A stretch of DNA of 64,000 nucleotides from Lewinella sp. 4G2 (GTDB taxonomy: Bacteria; Bacteroidota; Bacteroidia; Chitinophagales; Saprospiraceae). Where the stretch lies: NCBI RefSeq assembly GCF_001625015.1, contig NZ_LVWJ02000014.1, positions 3,720,001-3,784,000 on the forward strand, read 5' to 3'. Under the pieces are notes generated by a model, which worked only from the letters and a program-made list of their open reading frames with translations, had not been told where the DNA came from and ran no database searches. A program made the position numbers and the translations under genes. Numbering within the stretch: the stretch's first letter is position 1; each line of letters starts with the position of its first letter. Shown here piece after piece: positions 42,013 through 52,029 of this stretch.

Positions 42013-45000
42013 ATGACTAAGCGTTACTTTCGAATTATCCTGGCTCTTTGGTTAGTGACTATTAATTATGCCCTGTCCGCCCAGGAGTTTACGATTGACC
42101 AGGGAGGCACCGTAACGACTTGTGAAGGATTCTTCTTCGATGCCGGTGGCCAGGCCGGTCGGCACGGTCGCAATGTGGGTGATCCCGATGTATTCACCAT
42201 TTGCCCCGATGGCTCGACCGGGTCAAGTATCCGAGTTTTCTTTACCGCTTTCGCCATTAATGGAACCTTTGAAGCTTTTAACGGGCCTAATACTTCCTCA
42301 CCCGTCCTAGTCTCCTTTAACGAAGGGGACGAAGTAGATGCCTTTGAAGTGCGGGCGACGGCCTCGAACGCTTCCGGTTGCGTAACCTTTCGGTTTGAAA
42401 GCAACAGCGGTCCCTCCGAGTTAGGTTGGAATTCCTCCATCACCTGTGTATCGAATTGCCAGCCAATTGAGGCGAGTATCATCAATACCATCCCCAGCAC
42501 TACGCTCGTCAATGGAGCGGCCTACATCGACGCTTGCCCCGGTGATTTGATCACCCTTACTGGTGACGCTGCTTACCCTGAGAACAACGCCCAGTACGCC
42601 CAGAGCAACGCCACCTCAACCTTCACCTGGACGTTTCAAGACGGCACCGTAACAACCGGGCAAACCGTCCAGCACGAATACCGGGAGGGCGGCGGTTACG
42701 AGATTGAGCTCACCGTTACTGACCGCCGTGGGTGTAAGAACTCCACGCGGATCATCCAGCGCGCCCGTATTGCGCCTTCCCCTTTCTTTCAGTTCGTTAC
42801 GGATCTGCCCTCAGAGATCTGCCACGGGGATGACTTCACTCTGGATATTGATAACGGTACCAATGGCACGTCTACCGACGTAACGCCTCAAGTCATCACC
42901 TTCACACCTAGCCAAACCTTTTCGGAATTGACCTTGCTGCCCGATGGTAATGGCGTAACCTACTCTACCCCGCTGGACTTTACGGTATTCCAGACTGGCC
43001 AGACCCTGCAGGAAGGAGACCAGATCCTTAACATCTGTGCAACGATGGAGCATAGCTACCTCGGTGATCTCGCCCTCTGGTTGGAGTGCCCCGATGGGTC
43101 GCGCCTCGATCTTCACCGCAGACGCGCCAGCGATGATGACATTAGCCGACAAGTGCTTGGAGAAGGTAACCGGTCCACTACCACACCGGACGAGTGCGCA
43201 ACCTACTGCTGGACGGCGGACGCCCCCCGCACCATGGCCCAAACGGTGAAGGAGGACAACATTGCTCGTTTACAGCAAGTCCCTCCCGGCGATTACGCCC
43301 CCGATGGCAGTTCCTTTGACGATCTCATTGGCTGCCCACTGAATGGTTCCTGGACGCTGAATATCCTCGACGGCGAACCGCAGGATAATGGCACCATCTG
43401 CTCCTGGTCAATTGGCTTCCGCGCGGATGTATTCCTGGGCCAACCAGAGTTCATCTTCCCCGTAGAGACCGTCGAAATCCTGGACAATGGTGACTTTCTG
43501 GACTACACCACGACTCGAGCTGAGCTCAACTCGGCCGACCCCGGACCTAAGAAGATTCGGATTGGATCGGAAGATTCACTGATGTGCGCCTTTGATACAA
43601 CGATAGTCATCGACGTGTTGTCGCCGCTGGATCCGTCGTGTTCGAACTGTGATTTTTTGGATCCTTTCTCGATGCTGGATACCTCCATCTGCCCGGGGGA
43701 TATGCTCCAATTTGACTTTTCCACCGTTATTTCCCCCGATACGCTAATTACCTACGAAGCGATTTTGCAGGATGAATTCAGCAACGCCGTAAACCGCAAT
43801 CGCGCAAATAGTTACCAAAGCGTGATTCGGGTGGATGACCACAATGTTGAAGGGCCTCGCAGTGCTGCAACCACCATTGAAGCGGTATGCATAAGCCTGG
43901 AAAACAACGGTGACCTCCAAGACATCACGCTGGAAATCGAGAATCCTTCTGGCTCTCGCGTCACCCTGTTCACCGGCGCCGGTGGCCCGGGGGACGATCT
44001 GCGACAGACCTGTTTCAGCCCCGCCTCTTCCGCCAATATCGTTGCGGCTGGCAACCCCTTTACGGGCACCTTTGCGGCCCGTGATGACTGGTCACAATTT
44101 GACGGCGAAGGCATTAATGGCGACTGGACACTACACGCCTGGGATGCCGATGGGAACGATGTTTCTCAACTCGCTCGTTGGTCCATCACTTTGCGCCATG
44201 ACTGGGGACTGTCCTATGAATGGTCGCCTGACCCATCCCTCAGTTGTACGGATTGCCCTGACCCCACGGTCAACACCGGTACGGCTACGGACTACGAACT
44301 GACCATCCGCTCTGAATCAGGTTGTGAAAAGACCATTCCGGTGTCCGTCAACTTCAACGCGCTGGACCTGGGCGCCACTGCCGCCATCGAAATGGTGGAC
44401 TGTAACGGCGGTAGTGACGGTAGCATCACGGTCACCATCAGCACTCCCCTGCCCGGCGTGACCTACGCCTGGGAGGACGATATGAGCATCAGTGATCTTA
44501 CCCGTACGAACTTAGCAGCCGGCACCTACACCCTCATTGCGACGGACGCGGATGGTTGTATGGAAATGCTGGAATACGAAGTCCTGGAGCCAGTCGCCCT
44601 TAGCGTCAGCGTAGACGTAGATGCCAACGTCAGTTGCTTCGCGGGTATGGACGGCGAACTCACAGCCGTACCTGCCGGTGGCACTGCTCCTTACGCTGCC
44701 GTCTGGGATGACCCCGCCGCGACTGATGAGTTGAGCGTCGATGGATTAGCATTGGGCACCTACCGCGTTGTCATCACCGATGCAAATGGCTGTACCGCTT
44801 CCGCGTCAGGTGCCGTTACGCAGCCCGACGAGTTGATTGCCACGGCCACCGCTACCCCAGTTATCTGCCGGGGTGAGGCCAATGGCACCGCTACGGTCAC
44901 CACGACTGGTGGAACCGGCGACGTCACCTTTCTCTGGAGCACTGGAGGGAACACGGCCACCATCGCCGATCTGGGAGAAAATACTTTCACGGTCACGGCC

Positions 45001-46761
45001 ACCGACGAAAATGGCTGTACGGCAATGGCGAGTACGACGGTCAATGAGCCCGACGATCCGCTAACGGTCACGGCTACGCAAACCGCATCGGGTTGCTCCG
45101 GCGCGACGAGTAATGAAGCCATCGCCAATGTGACGGGGGGAGCGGGATCGAACTCCTTTCTCTGGAGCAACGGAGAGACCGGCATGACGGCCACCATGCT
45201 TCCCCTGGGCCTCGCATCCGTGACCGTTACCGATGCTGGCGGGTGCGCCCGCGATGCTTCCGTGTTAATTGGTGAGCTCGACCCAATTACCGTAGCCATT
45301 ACCGATGTCGCCCCGTCATGTAATGACCGCCAGGACGGCAGCCTGACCGCCATGCCATCCGGTGGCGCCGGTGTAGTACCTACTGACTTCACCTACGTGT
45401 GGAGTAACGGAGAAACCACGCAGACAATTAGTAACCTAATGGGTGGCCGCAGGTACGGCGTCACGGTGACGGGCCCTTCCGGTTGTACGGGCGAAGCCAC
45501 TTTTGATTTAGCCATCCCGCCACCCATCGTAATCACCTCCGCTGGGGGACGCACCAGTTGTTTCGACACGCCCGACGGTAGTCTCACCCTGGACGACATT
45601 ACCGGGCCGAATGGTGGTCCGTACGACGTCCTTTGGAGCCCGGAGGCTGGCGGAAGCACTGACCTGACCGTGACCGGATTGGCTGCGGGAGATTATCGCG
45701 TAACCGTTACCGACCCCAACGGTTGTTTACTGGACACCTTCCTGACCGTCACGCAACCTGATTCTCTGGAAGCTGCGGTGGTGCAGACCAACGTCAGTTG
45801 CAATGGAGATACGGACGGCTCACTCGTATCAGCGCCCGTTGGGGGTACCGGTCCCTACCAGTTTGCTTGGTCAAATGGATCGACCGAGGCGGGGATTGCG
45901 GACCTGCCGATCGGCGACTATACCTTATCGCTTACGGACGCTAGTGGTTGCCTGACCATAACCCCGTTTACAATCACCGAACCAGACGAATTACTTGCCT
46001 TACCGACCGCTGATTCGGTCCTCTGTATTGGGGACCCGACCGGTGCCATCCAGGTGAATTCTACCGGTGGTACCGGGCCTTTCTTATACTCTGTCGAAGG
46101 GCGGGGCATTAACCGGAACAGCGAATTCTTCGGATTTGCGGCCGGTGAATACCAGGTCGGCATTACCGACGCCAATGGCTGTACAAGTGAAGCGTCCATC
46201 CTCGTGCCGGACGGAGATGTCTTTGAGATTGACGCTGGGCCGGACACATCCGTCATTTTTGGTGACAGCATCACTTTGACGCCGATTCTGAACGGTGGAA
46301 AAGGTCAGATCGCTTTTACCGTTACCCCTTCCTCCCCTACCCTGCAGAGTTGTTTCGACTGCCCTGCACCGACGCTGCGTCCACAATTCCCGGTTGACGT
46401 AACCTACCGTGCGGTAGACGCCAATGGTTGTGTAGCGGAGGACGTAGTAAGTATTGAGGTACCCCGCATCCGGAACGTGGCCGTTCCCGGAGGCTTTTCG
46501 CCTGACCAGAACAACGTTAATGATTTGCTGCTCGTACACGGCCGGCCGGGTACACGGGTAGTGCTCTTCCAGGTCTACGATCGCTGGGCCAATTTGCTAT
46601 TCGAGGCGGAGAATTTCTTCGTGAACGATCCTAACGTAGGCTGGGATGGCACCCAAAATGACCAGCCAGTTAATGCTGGCGTGTATCTCTACAAGTTGGT
46701 CGTTGAATACGACGATCTTTCCCAGGAAACGCTATCCGGCCAAACCACTCTAATCCGCTAA
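42013..46761 (+). CDS. SprB-repeat surface adhesin with T9SS type B C-terminal domain
   Basis: A 1582-aa cell-surface protein, probably exported by the type IX system. The signal peptide ends at ALSAQ (residue 24). Domains in order: a CUB-like Cys-rich domain (25-150), a PKD domain (about 165-250, FTWTFQDGTVTTGQTVQHEYREGG), and two P/Homo B-like domains (about 290-470 and 573-730) ending in GSWTLNILDGEPQDNGTICSWSI and GDWTLHAWDADGNDVSQLARWSI. Eight SprB-type repeats (about 796-1440) follow, each opening with a motif such as VSCNGDTDGS and containing YxWSNG. The gliding-motility C-terminal domain is VAVPGGFSPDQNNVNDLL to the end. The next gene is a PorP/SprF protein, the usual partner of such adhesins. 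Confidence 0.94.
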   Translation: MTKRYFRIILALWLVTINYALSAQEFTIDQGGTVTTCEGFFFDAGGQAGRHGRNVGDPDVFTICPDGSTGSSIRVFFTAFAINGTFEAFNGPNTSSPVLVSFNEGDEVDAFEVRATASNASGCVTFRFESNSGPSELGWNSSITCVSNCQPIEASIINTIPSTTLVNGAAYIDACPGDLITLTGDAAYPENNAQYAQSNATSTFTWTFQDGTVTTGQTVQHEYREGGGYEIELTVTDRRGCKNSTRIIQRARIAPSPFFQFVTDLPSEICHGDDFTLDIDNGTNGTSTDVTPQVITFTPSQTFSELTLLPDGNGVTYSTPLDFTVFQTGQTLQEGDQILNICATMEHSYLGDLALWLECPDGSRLDLHRRRASDDDISRQVLGEGNRSTTTPDECATYCWTADAPRTMAQTVKEDNIARLQQVPPGDYAPDGSSFDDLIGCPLNGSWTLNILDGEPQDNGTICSWSIGFRADVFLGQPEFIFPVETVEILDNGDFLDYTTTRAELNSADPGPKKIRIGSEDSLMCAFDTTIVIDVLSPLDPSCSNCDFLDPFSMLDTSICPGDMLQFDFSTVISPDTLITYEAILQDEFSNAVNRNRANSYQSVIRVDDHNVEGPRSAATTIEAVCISLENNGDLQDITLEIENPSGSRVTLFTGAGGPGDDLRQTCFSPASSANIVAAGNPFTGTFAARDDWSQFDGEGINGDWTLHAWDADGNDVSQLARWSITLRHDWGLSYEWSPDPSLSCTDCPDPTVNTGTATDYELTIRSESGCEKTIPVSVNFNALDLGATAAIEMVDCNGGSDGSITVTISTPLPGVTYAWEDDMSISDLTRTNLAAGTYTLIATDADGCMEMLEYEVLEPVALSVSVDVDANVSCFAGMDGELTAVPAGGTAPYAAVWDDPAATDELSVDGLALGTYRVVITDANGCTASASGAVTQPDELIATATATPVICRGEANGTATVTTTGGTGDVTFLWSTGGNTATIADLGENTFTVTATDENGCTAMASTTVNEPDDPLTVTATQTASGCSGATSNEAIANVTGGAGSNSFLWSNGETGMTATMLPLGLASVTVTDAGGCARDASVLIGELDPITVAITDVAPSCNDRQDGSLTAMPSGGAGVVPTDFTYVWSNGETTQTISNLMGGRRYGVTVTGPSGCTGEATFDLAIPPPIVITSAGGRTSCFDTPDGSLTLDDITGPNGGPYDVLWSPEAGGSTDLTVTGLAAGDYRVTVTDPNGCLLDTFLTVTQPDSLEAAVVQTNVSCNGDTDGSLVSAPVGGTGPYQFAWSNGSTEAGIADLPIGDYTLSLTDASGCLTITPFTITEPDELLALPTADSVLCIGDPTGAIQVNSTGGTGPFLYSVEGRGINRNSEFFGFAAGEYQVGITDANGCTSEASILVPDGDVFEIDAGPDTSVIFGDSITLTPILNGGKGQIAFTVTPSSPTLQSCFDCPAPTLRPQFPVDVTYRAVDANGCVAEDVVSIEVPRIRNVAVPGGFSPDQNNVNDLLLVHGRPGTRVVLFQVYDRWANLLFEAENFFVNDPNVGWDGTQNDQPVNAGVYLYKLVVEYDDLSQETLSGQTTLIR

Positions 46762-46778
46762 TCCAGTAGCCAAGCCCC

Positions 46779-47858
46779 ATGCAGTTATCTTCCAAGTTTT
46801 TCAAGCTGGCTTTTTGTTTCGGACTCCTACTGAGTAGTTGCTGGGCGCTGGCGCAGGATGCCAGGTTTGCGAACCTAGGCGCCACCCCGCAGCTTACGAA
46901 CCCAGCGTTGACCGGGGTAATTTCCGGCCAACTCAGGGCGACGGCTAATTACCGAGAGTTGTACACCGCACTGCCGGGCGCGGAGGGTTACCGCAGTTAC
47001 GCGGCCGGCGTCGAACTTCGCAGACCCGCCGGCAACGGGAATTACTTCGGCCTGGGAGCACAACTGCAACGGGATAACGCCCCTTCCAGTGACTTCAACC
47101 GCACCCAAGGCTTTATCGGTGGCAGCTATCAGCAACAAATTGGCGGCAATCTTCGCCGTGGATTAGGCCAGTACCTCTCCGCCGGCGCGCAGGTAGGTTT
47201 CGGCCAACGGGGGTTCGACCTGAATAAAGTGTGGTTCTCTAACCAGTACTTCGTCGATAACAACTCTCGGGAAGCTTACATCGACCGTACGCTCCCGAGT
47301 GGGGAAGGCATTGCCGGCGTCGGGAATGGTACCTACTTGGATGTCAACGTGGGTCTGAGCTACTTCGGCACCTTCGGGGATCGTTTGGCGGCTTACGCCG
47401 GAGTTGGTGCCTACCACCTTAACGCACCCAACGTTAGCCCCCTACCCGCAGGGCGGGATGACCTTGACCAGCGGTACGTCTTCCACGGTGGCGGCGAATT
47501 GCCATTAGGAAATGGTTACCCCAGCCTATTGCCGGCCGCTAGGGTGATGGTGCAAGGCCCATCGCTTGATGTCTTGTTAGGTAGCCACGTCCGGTACACG
47601 CAACGCGACTGGCGGGAGGTGGCCCTCCGCGCCGGGCTCTGGTTGCAGGGCAGTAACCAATCGGGAGACAATCTCAAACTCAATGCAATCATCGTTTCCT
47701 TCGGCCTTGAAACGGAACGGGTCCAATTCGCCGTCAATTACGACATCAGCGTTGGGGACCTGAATACCATCACCAACAGCCGTGGTGGGTGGGAACTGAG
47801 TGCGATTTATCAACAACCGGCGGATTACCGGGGAAAGGTGGTCTGCCCTAAGTTCTAG
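46779..47858 (+). CDS. PorP/SprF family T9SS outer-membrane protein
   Basis: A 359-aa outer-membrane barrel of the PorP/SprF family. The signal is MQLSSKFFKLAFCFGLLLSSCWALAQ. The hallmark start of the mature protein, DARFANLGATPQLTNPALTGVISGQLRATANYRELY, is present, followed by barrel strands such as YFGLGAQLQRDNAPSSDFNRTQGFIGGSYQQQIG and LDVLLGSHVRYTQRDWREVALRAGLWL. In F. johnsoniae SprF is needed for SprB to reach the surface. It starts 17 nt after the giant adhesin gene, which supports a cargo-specific role in one operon. Confidence 0.92.
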   Translation: MQLSSKFFKLAFCFGLLLSSCWALAQDARFANLGATPQLTNPALTGVISGQLRATANYRELYTALPGAEGYRSYAAGVELRRPAGNGNYFGLGAQLQRDNAPSSDFNRTQGFIGGSYQQQIGGNLRRGLGQYLSAGAQVGFGQRGFDLNKVWFSNQYFVDNNSREAYIDRTLPSGEGIAGVGNGTYLDVNVGLSYFGTFGDRLAAYAGVGAYHLNAPNVSPLPAGRDDLDQRYVFHGGGELPLGNGYPSLLPAARVMVQGPSLDVLLGSHVRYTQRDWREVALRAGLWLQGSNQSGDNLKLNAIIVSFGLETERVQFAVNYDISVGDLNTITNSRGGWELSAIYQQPADYRGKVVCPKF

Positions 47859-47872
47859 CCTCGTTTACCCCT

Positions 47873-47880
47873 TACCTTTG
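47873..47880 (+). promoter_or_regulatory. -7 box for the choice-of-anchor-L gene
   Basis: TACCTTTG fits TAnnTTTG, and its last G is also the first base of an exact 16-bp dispersed repeat (47880-47895), so the repeat covers the expected transcription start. The ATG at 47996 is about 115 nt downstream. Confidence 0.4.
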
Positions 47881-47895
47881 CACCTGCGGCAGCGC
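47880..47895 (+). repeat. 16-bp dispersed repeat, exact, intergenic
   Basis: GCACCTGCGGCAGCGC, 22 nt after the PorP/SprF stop codon and directly downstream of a -7 box. Confidence 0.8.
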
Positions 47896-47995
47896 CTCCT
47901 CTACTTCAATCGTCTTAATTGCCATTTTTCCTACCAGTGTAGTTGACTATTTGATCCTTTTTGCGTCTGCTAGGTATCGTCTTTCCACCGCTCCC

Positions 47996-50900
47996 ATGAA
48001 AATTCTCTTCGGCGTGCTACTGCTGGTGTTCACTGCCACCGTTTGGGGTCAGGAGGGGTTTGCTAAAGACCTAGCTAAAATGCAGGCTGCCGAGTTCTGG
48101 GGCGTACCCTACGTCAAGGCGAACGCGTCAATAAAGTCGGTCGGTTTTGACACTGAAATCAGCACTGACTTGGATGAGATGCTGGATTCCCTATTCCGGG
48201 GAAAATCTTGCTTTGAGCGCAGTGGCGTGGCGCTTCGCGGTCAGGACCGCACCATCGGCGGGGGAATGCAGATAGCCCAGACGGGTACCTTTACCGGTGG
48301 CGCCGACGTGATCGGGTTGGACCGGGGTATAATGCTCACAACGGGATTTACCTTTTTGGCTCCCGGGCCGAATTCACCACTGCCCGCAAGTGGATCTTCG
48401 CCAGCGGCCACACAAGTTGTAGATGCCGACGTAGCGGCCCTTCTTGGTGCGGGAACGCCTTATTTCGATGCCGCGATTCTTGAATTCACTTTTACGCCGA
48501 CAACGGATAGCATCAGTTTTGATTACGTTTTCTTTTCCGAAGAGTACTGTAGTGGCATCAATAATGCGTTTGGCAGTGACGTATTCGCCGTCATTCTCGA
48601 CGGGCCGGAGGGCAGATCAAATATCGCTACGCTGGAGAATGGAGACTTGGTCTCTCCATTTAACCTCAACCACGTGAAGACCCCGCAACTCTACGTGGAT
48701 AACACGCCGCCTGGAAGTGTGGACGATTGTGCGGGTGGACCCATCGATCCCGCCCAACTGGCCGCCATCAACTACAATGGGTTCTCGAAACCACTGCGCG
48801 CTAAGGCAAAAGTGACTCCCTGCGCCACCTACACGATTAAGATTATCGTAGCGGATGCGATTGATGCGCAGTTGGATTCAGGCGTATTCCTGAAACTCGG
48901 CAGTCTTACTAAAGACCTCATCGAAAAACCGGTCGTCACGCCGTTACCAAACTTGAGTAGCGTAGCGCTGCGTGAGGGCTGTGATACCGCATTCATCACC
49001 TTCAACAGATTATTTAACGAGGCTGAGGATCTTGCAAAGGACCAATTGGTCAACTTCAGTTTCGCCGGCGGCGGAGGCGATCTATCAATGGCTACTCCAG
49101 GCCTTGATTACCTGGCACCGGCCAGCCCGGTGACCATTCCCGCCGGGGCGACCAGTATCACCATCGCCCTACCCATCCTTTCCGATGCACTTGCAGAAGG
49201 CCAGGAAGCGCTGATCATTGACTACGACGGACTGTGCAACTGCTCTTCTGGTGCCGATACGCTTTACTTGGAAGACACTGCACCGCTTTCCATCAGTCTG
49301 GACGGGCCGACATCCGTTTGTGTAGGGACTACGGCCATGGTTCGTGCCAATGCAGCCGGAGGTGACGGCAATTATACCTTCAACTGGCCGGACGGACTGG
49401 ATGGAGATACCCGTAACTTTACGGTGGTGGGCGTCGACACAACGCTAGAGGTGAGCGTGACGGACGGGTGTGGAGGAATGACAATGGCACGCATAACGAT
49501 CGACAACGGTGGTACCACCGCATCATTCGGCGCAGGGCCGTATTCACTTTGCGGCAGGTCGTCAGTAAGTATTCCACTTTCATTTACGGGGACCGCGCCT
49601 TACTTGGTATCCGTCAGGCAGGAACTAGCCGGTACCGCCACCACCATGGTTTATTCAATTAGTAATGACACCAGCTTCGTATTTACGCAGCCCGGGAGCA
49701 TCACGCTACTGAGCGTCACGGATGCGAATGGTTGCACGGGGAGCGATCTCGGCAGCCCGATCTCAATCATCGATGAACCGGTTCAGTTTACTCAGCTGAT
49801 TACTGAGCCTACCTGTGCCGGTAGTGCTGACGGTGCAATCACAATTGTACCTAGCGCCAGCGGCCCGGGAAATCTGGTTTACTCCTGGTCTGATGGCGGT
49901 CCGAACTCTCGTGAACGGACGGGTTTGCCCGCAGGTAACTACTCCGTTACGGTCTCCACGGCTAGCGACGCCAGCTGCTTCAAAGTCGAGCAATTTTCCC
50001 TTAATGACCCCGACCCGATTCTCGAGCGCCGCCGCATCGTAACCGCTCAGGATTGCCGGGCCGGCGGAAGCATCGAGGTAGCCTATCAGGGGGGGCGCGG
50101 CGCATTAGCCTACGCCTGGAGTAACGGGGCGACTACGGCCGACATCGATAACCTCCCTGCGGGCAACTACGGGCTGACCGTCACGGATACTGCTGGGTGC
50201 GTGGCCACCGAAACTTTTCTCGTTACGGATCTCCGCTCTACCCCGGACGCCACCATTTCTGCTACAGGATTGGAACTGAATTGTGCGCGGCCTTCCGTCC
50301 AACTCTCTGCACCTGCGGCAGCGCCAGATCTTGTTTACGCCTGGACCAATAGCGCCGGGTCTACGCTTAGCACGACTTCAGATCTCAACACCTCGATAGC
50401 AGGAGAATTCTTCCTCACCGTTCAGGATACGACAAATGGCTGTAGTAGTACGCAATCCGTAATAATCACCCAGAGTCCGAACGTTTTCAGTATCGAGCTG
50501 CCCGCAGAACGGACGTTAACCTGTCGCCAACCCACCACAACTTTGGTACCGACGCTTATCGCCGGGGTCGACTTTGAATGGTACCTGGATGGGGCGCTCA
50601 TCAGCCGCGCTGATTCCCTCGTGGATCTCAACATACCTGGCGAGTACGAGCTTAGAGCAACGCGCCAGAGTGATGGCTGTGAAAGCATCGCTACCACTAC
50701 CTTACTTGATGGAACGGCATTACCGATGGTTGCTGCAACTAACCCGTTAGTCAGTAAAGACTGCCGTAGTGAGACCGTGACATTGGCCACTGTTGGCGCG
50801 GGCCCTTATGCTTACCGCTGGACCAATGGTGCCGGCGCAGTAATTAATGGAGAGTCGGAGCCTTCGCTGGACGTGGCCGTTGCCGGCCAGTACGTAGCCG

Positions 50901-51991
50901 TCGTCACCGACACAATCACCGGTTGCTCAGCTAATCTGTCGTTCACCGTAACCGATGACGGCCCCACCGTTACACCGGACGCTGGCCCGGACGTAGCATT
51001 TGATTGCGCTGCCGCAGGTACCAGGTTGGAGGGATCCACCACCGAGAACCTGAGGGGCACCGAATACCGCTGGACAAACCTTGCGGGAAATGAGCTAGCT
51101 AACGGCCGTAGTTTCGTTACGGAGGAACCGGGTACGTACGTACTTGAAACGATCCACCCCATATCTGGCTGCAGCAGTTTTGATACCGTCACGGTAATTG
51201 ATGACGGGCCTACGGCGGCTGAATTCGCAATTTTGGGAGGGCCCTGCCCTGAAGTTGGTGGCGAGCTAAGCTTGCTGAACGTAAGCGGCGGAACAGCGCC
51301 CTACGAGATTAGCAGTGTTGATGGGTTTACGGACGCAGGAGGCAGCACCTTACAAAGACTCCCCGCCGGGCCAGTTTCCGTCTTCATTACGGACGCCCGG
51401 GGCTGTGAATTGGATACCCTAGTCACGGTGCCAGAACCAAGCATATTCACCGGAACGGCGCCCAACCTTACCGTTCGCTTTGGGGAAGAAGTAAGCCTGG
51501 GCGCGAGCACCAATCGCGACTCGAGCATCCTACAGTATCGCTGGACCAACCTGCCAGACACCCTGGCGTGTACGAATTGTACGGAACCAAAACTGCGGCC
51601 ACTGTCTTCCTTCACCGCACTGGTGGAGGTGACGGATGACGCGGGCTGTCAGGTCCAGATCCGACAGCAAGTATTCGTGGAAAAACGGGACCTGATTTAC
51701 CTGCCCACGGCCTTCAGCCCGGCGGATGGCAACGGAGTCAACGATGTCTACGTCGTCTTCGGCGACGCTGAATTTGTGGACCGGGTGCGCCAATTTGTTA
51801 TTTACGACCGTTGGGGGAATAAGGTTTTCGACCGCACCGACTTCGCAGTCAATGATCAAACCCAGGGTTGGAACGGTGAAACTGCCGACGGCCAGGCCTA
51901 CCCCACTGGTGTTTACGCTTACGCCGTCGAGGTAGTGCTATTTGATGGGACGGTGGAATTACTGAAGGGCAGCTTTACCCTCCTTCGCTGA
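47996..51991 (+). CDS. Choice-of-anchor-L / SprB-repeat secreted protein, T9SS type B
   Basis: A 1331-aa exported protein. The ATG at 47996 gives the signal MKILFGVLLLVFTATVWGQ. Residues about 75-308 form a choice-of-anchor L domain (GLDRGIMLTTGFTFLAPGP, ISFDYVFFSEEYCSGINNAFGSDVFAVIL, YNGFSKPLRAKAKVTPCATYTIKIIVADA). A Calx-beta-like domain (about 320-428) and an Ig/SprB-like series follow, with WSDGG and AWSNGATT motifs. Several LNC/LTC-opening PKD-like repeats come next, then the gliding-motility C-terminal domain from LIYLPTAFSPADGNGVNDVY. Two copies of the 16-bp repeat lie in frame inside the repeat region. It is probably a second cargo of the same secretion module. Confidence 0.92.
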   Translation: MKILFGVLLLVFTATVWGQEGFAKDLAKMQAAEFWGVPYVKANASIKSVGFDTEISTDLDEMLDSLFRGKSCFERSGVALRGQDRTIGGGMQIAQTGTFTGGADVIGLDRGIMLTTGFTFLAPGPNSPLPASGSSPAATQVVDADVAALLGAGTPYFDAAILEFTFTPTTDSISFDYVFFSEEYCSGINNAFGSDVFAVILDGPEGRSNIATLENGDLVSPFNLNHVKTPQLYVDNTPPGSVDDCAGGPIDPAQLAAINYNGFSKPLRAKAKVTPCATYTIKIIVADAIDAQLDSGVFLKLGSLTKDLIEKPVVTPLPNLSSVALREGCDTAFITFNRLFNEAEDLAKDQLVNFSFAGGGGDLSMATPGLDYLAPASPVTIPAGATSITIALPILSDALAEGQEALIIDYDGLCNCSSGADTLYLEDTAPLSISLDGPTSVCVGTTAMVRANAAGGDGNYTFNWPDGLDGDTRNFTVVGVDTTLEVSVTDGCGGMTMARITIDNGGTTASFGAGPYSLCGRSSVSIPLSFTGTAPYLVSVRQELAGTATTMVYSISNDTSFVFTQPGSITLLSVTDANGCTGSDLGSPISIIDEPVQFTQLITEPTCAGSADGAITIVPSASGPGNLVYSWSDGGPNSRERTGLPAGNYSVTVSTASDASCFKVEQFSLNDPDPILERRRIVTAQDCRAGGSIEVAYQGGRGALAYAWSNGATTADIDNLPAGNYGLTVTDTAGCVATETFLVTDLRSTPDATISATGLELNCARPSVQLSAPAAAPDLVYAWTNSAGSTLSTTSDLNTSIAGEFFLTVQDTTNGCSSTQSVIITQSPNVFSIELPAERTLTCRQPTTTLVPTLIAGVDFEWYLDGALISRADSLVDLNIPGEYELRATRQSDGCESIATTTLLDGTALPMVAATNPLVSKDCRSETVTLATVGAGPYAYRWTNGAGAVINGESEPSLDVAVAGQYVAVVTDTITGCSANLSFTVTDDGPTVTPDAGPDVAFDCAAAGTRLEGSTTENLRGTEYRWTNLAGNELANGRSFVTEEPGTYVLETIHPISGCSSFDTVTVIDDGPTAAEFAILGGPCPEVGGELSLLNVSGGTAPYEISSVDGFTDAGGSTLQRLPAGPVSVFITDARGCELDTLVTVPEPSIFTGTAPNLTVRFGEEVSLGASTNRDSSILQYRWTNLPDTLACTNCTEPKLRPLSSFTALVEVTDDAGCQVQIRQQVFVEKRDLIYLPTAFSPADGNGVNDVYVVFGDAEFVDRVRQFVIYDRWGNKVFDRTDFAVNDQTQGWNGETADGQAYPTGVYAYAVEVVLFDGTVELLKGSFTLLR
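50309..50324 (+). repeat. 16-bp dispersed repeat, exact, in coding DNA
   Basis: GCACCTGCGGCAGCGC, read as A-P-A-A-A-P in the choice-of-anchor-L protein. Confidence 0.8.
51006..51021 (-). repeat. 16-bp dispersed repeat, 1 mismatch, in coding DNA
   Basis: Plus-strand GCGCTGCCGCAGGTAC, read as C-A-A-A-G-T in the choice-of-anchor-L protein. Confidence 0.7.
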
Positions 51992-52029
51992 TGGTTTTTA
52001 CCTTCGCCACCCACCAAAGAAATATCCGA

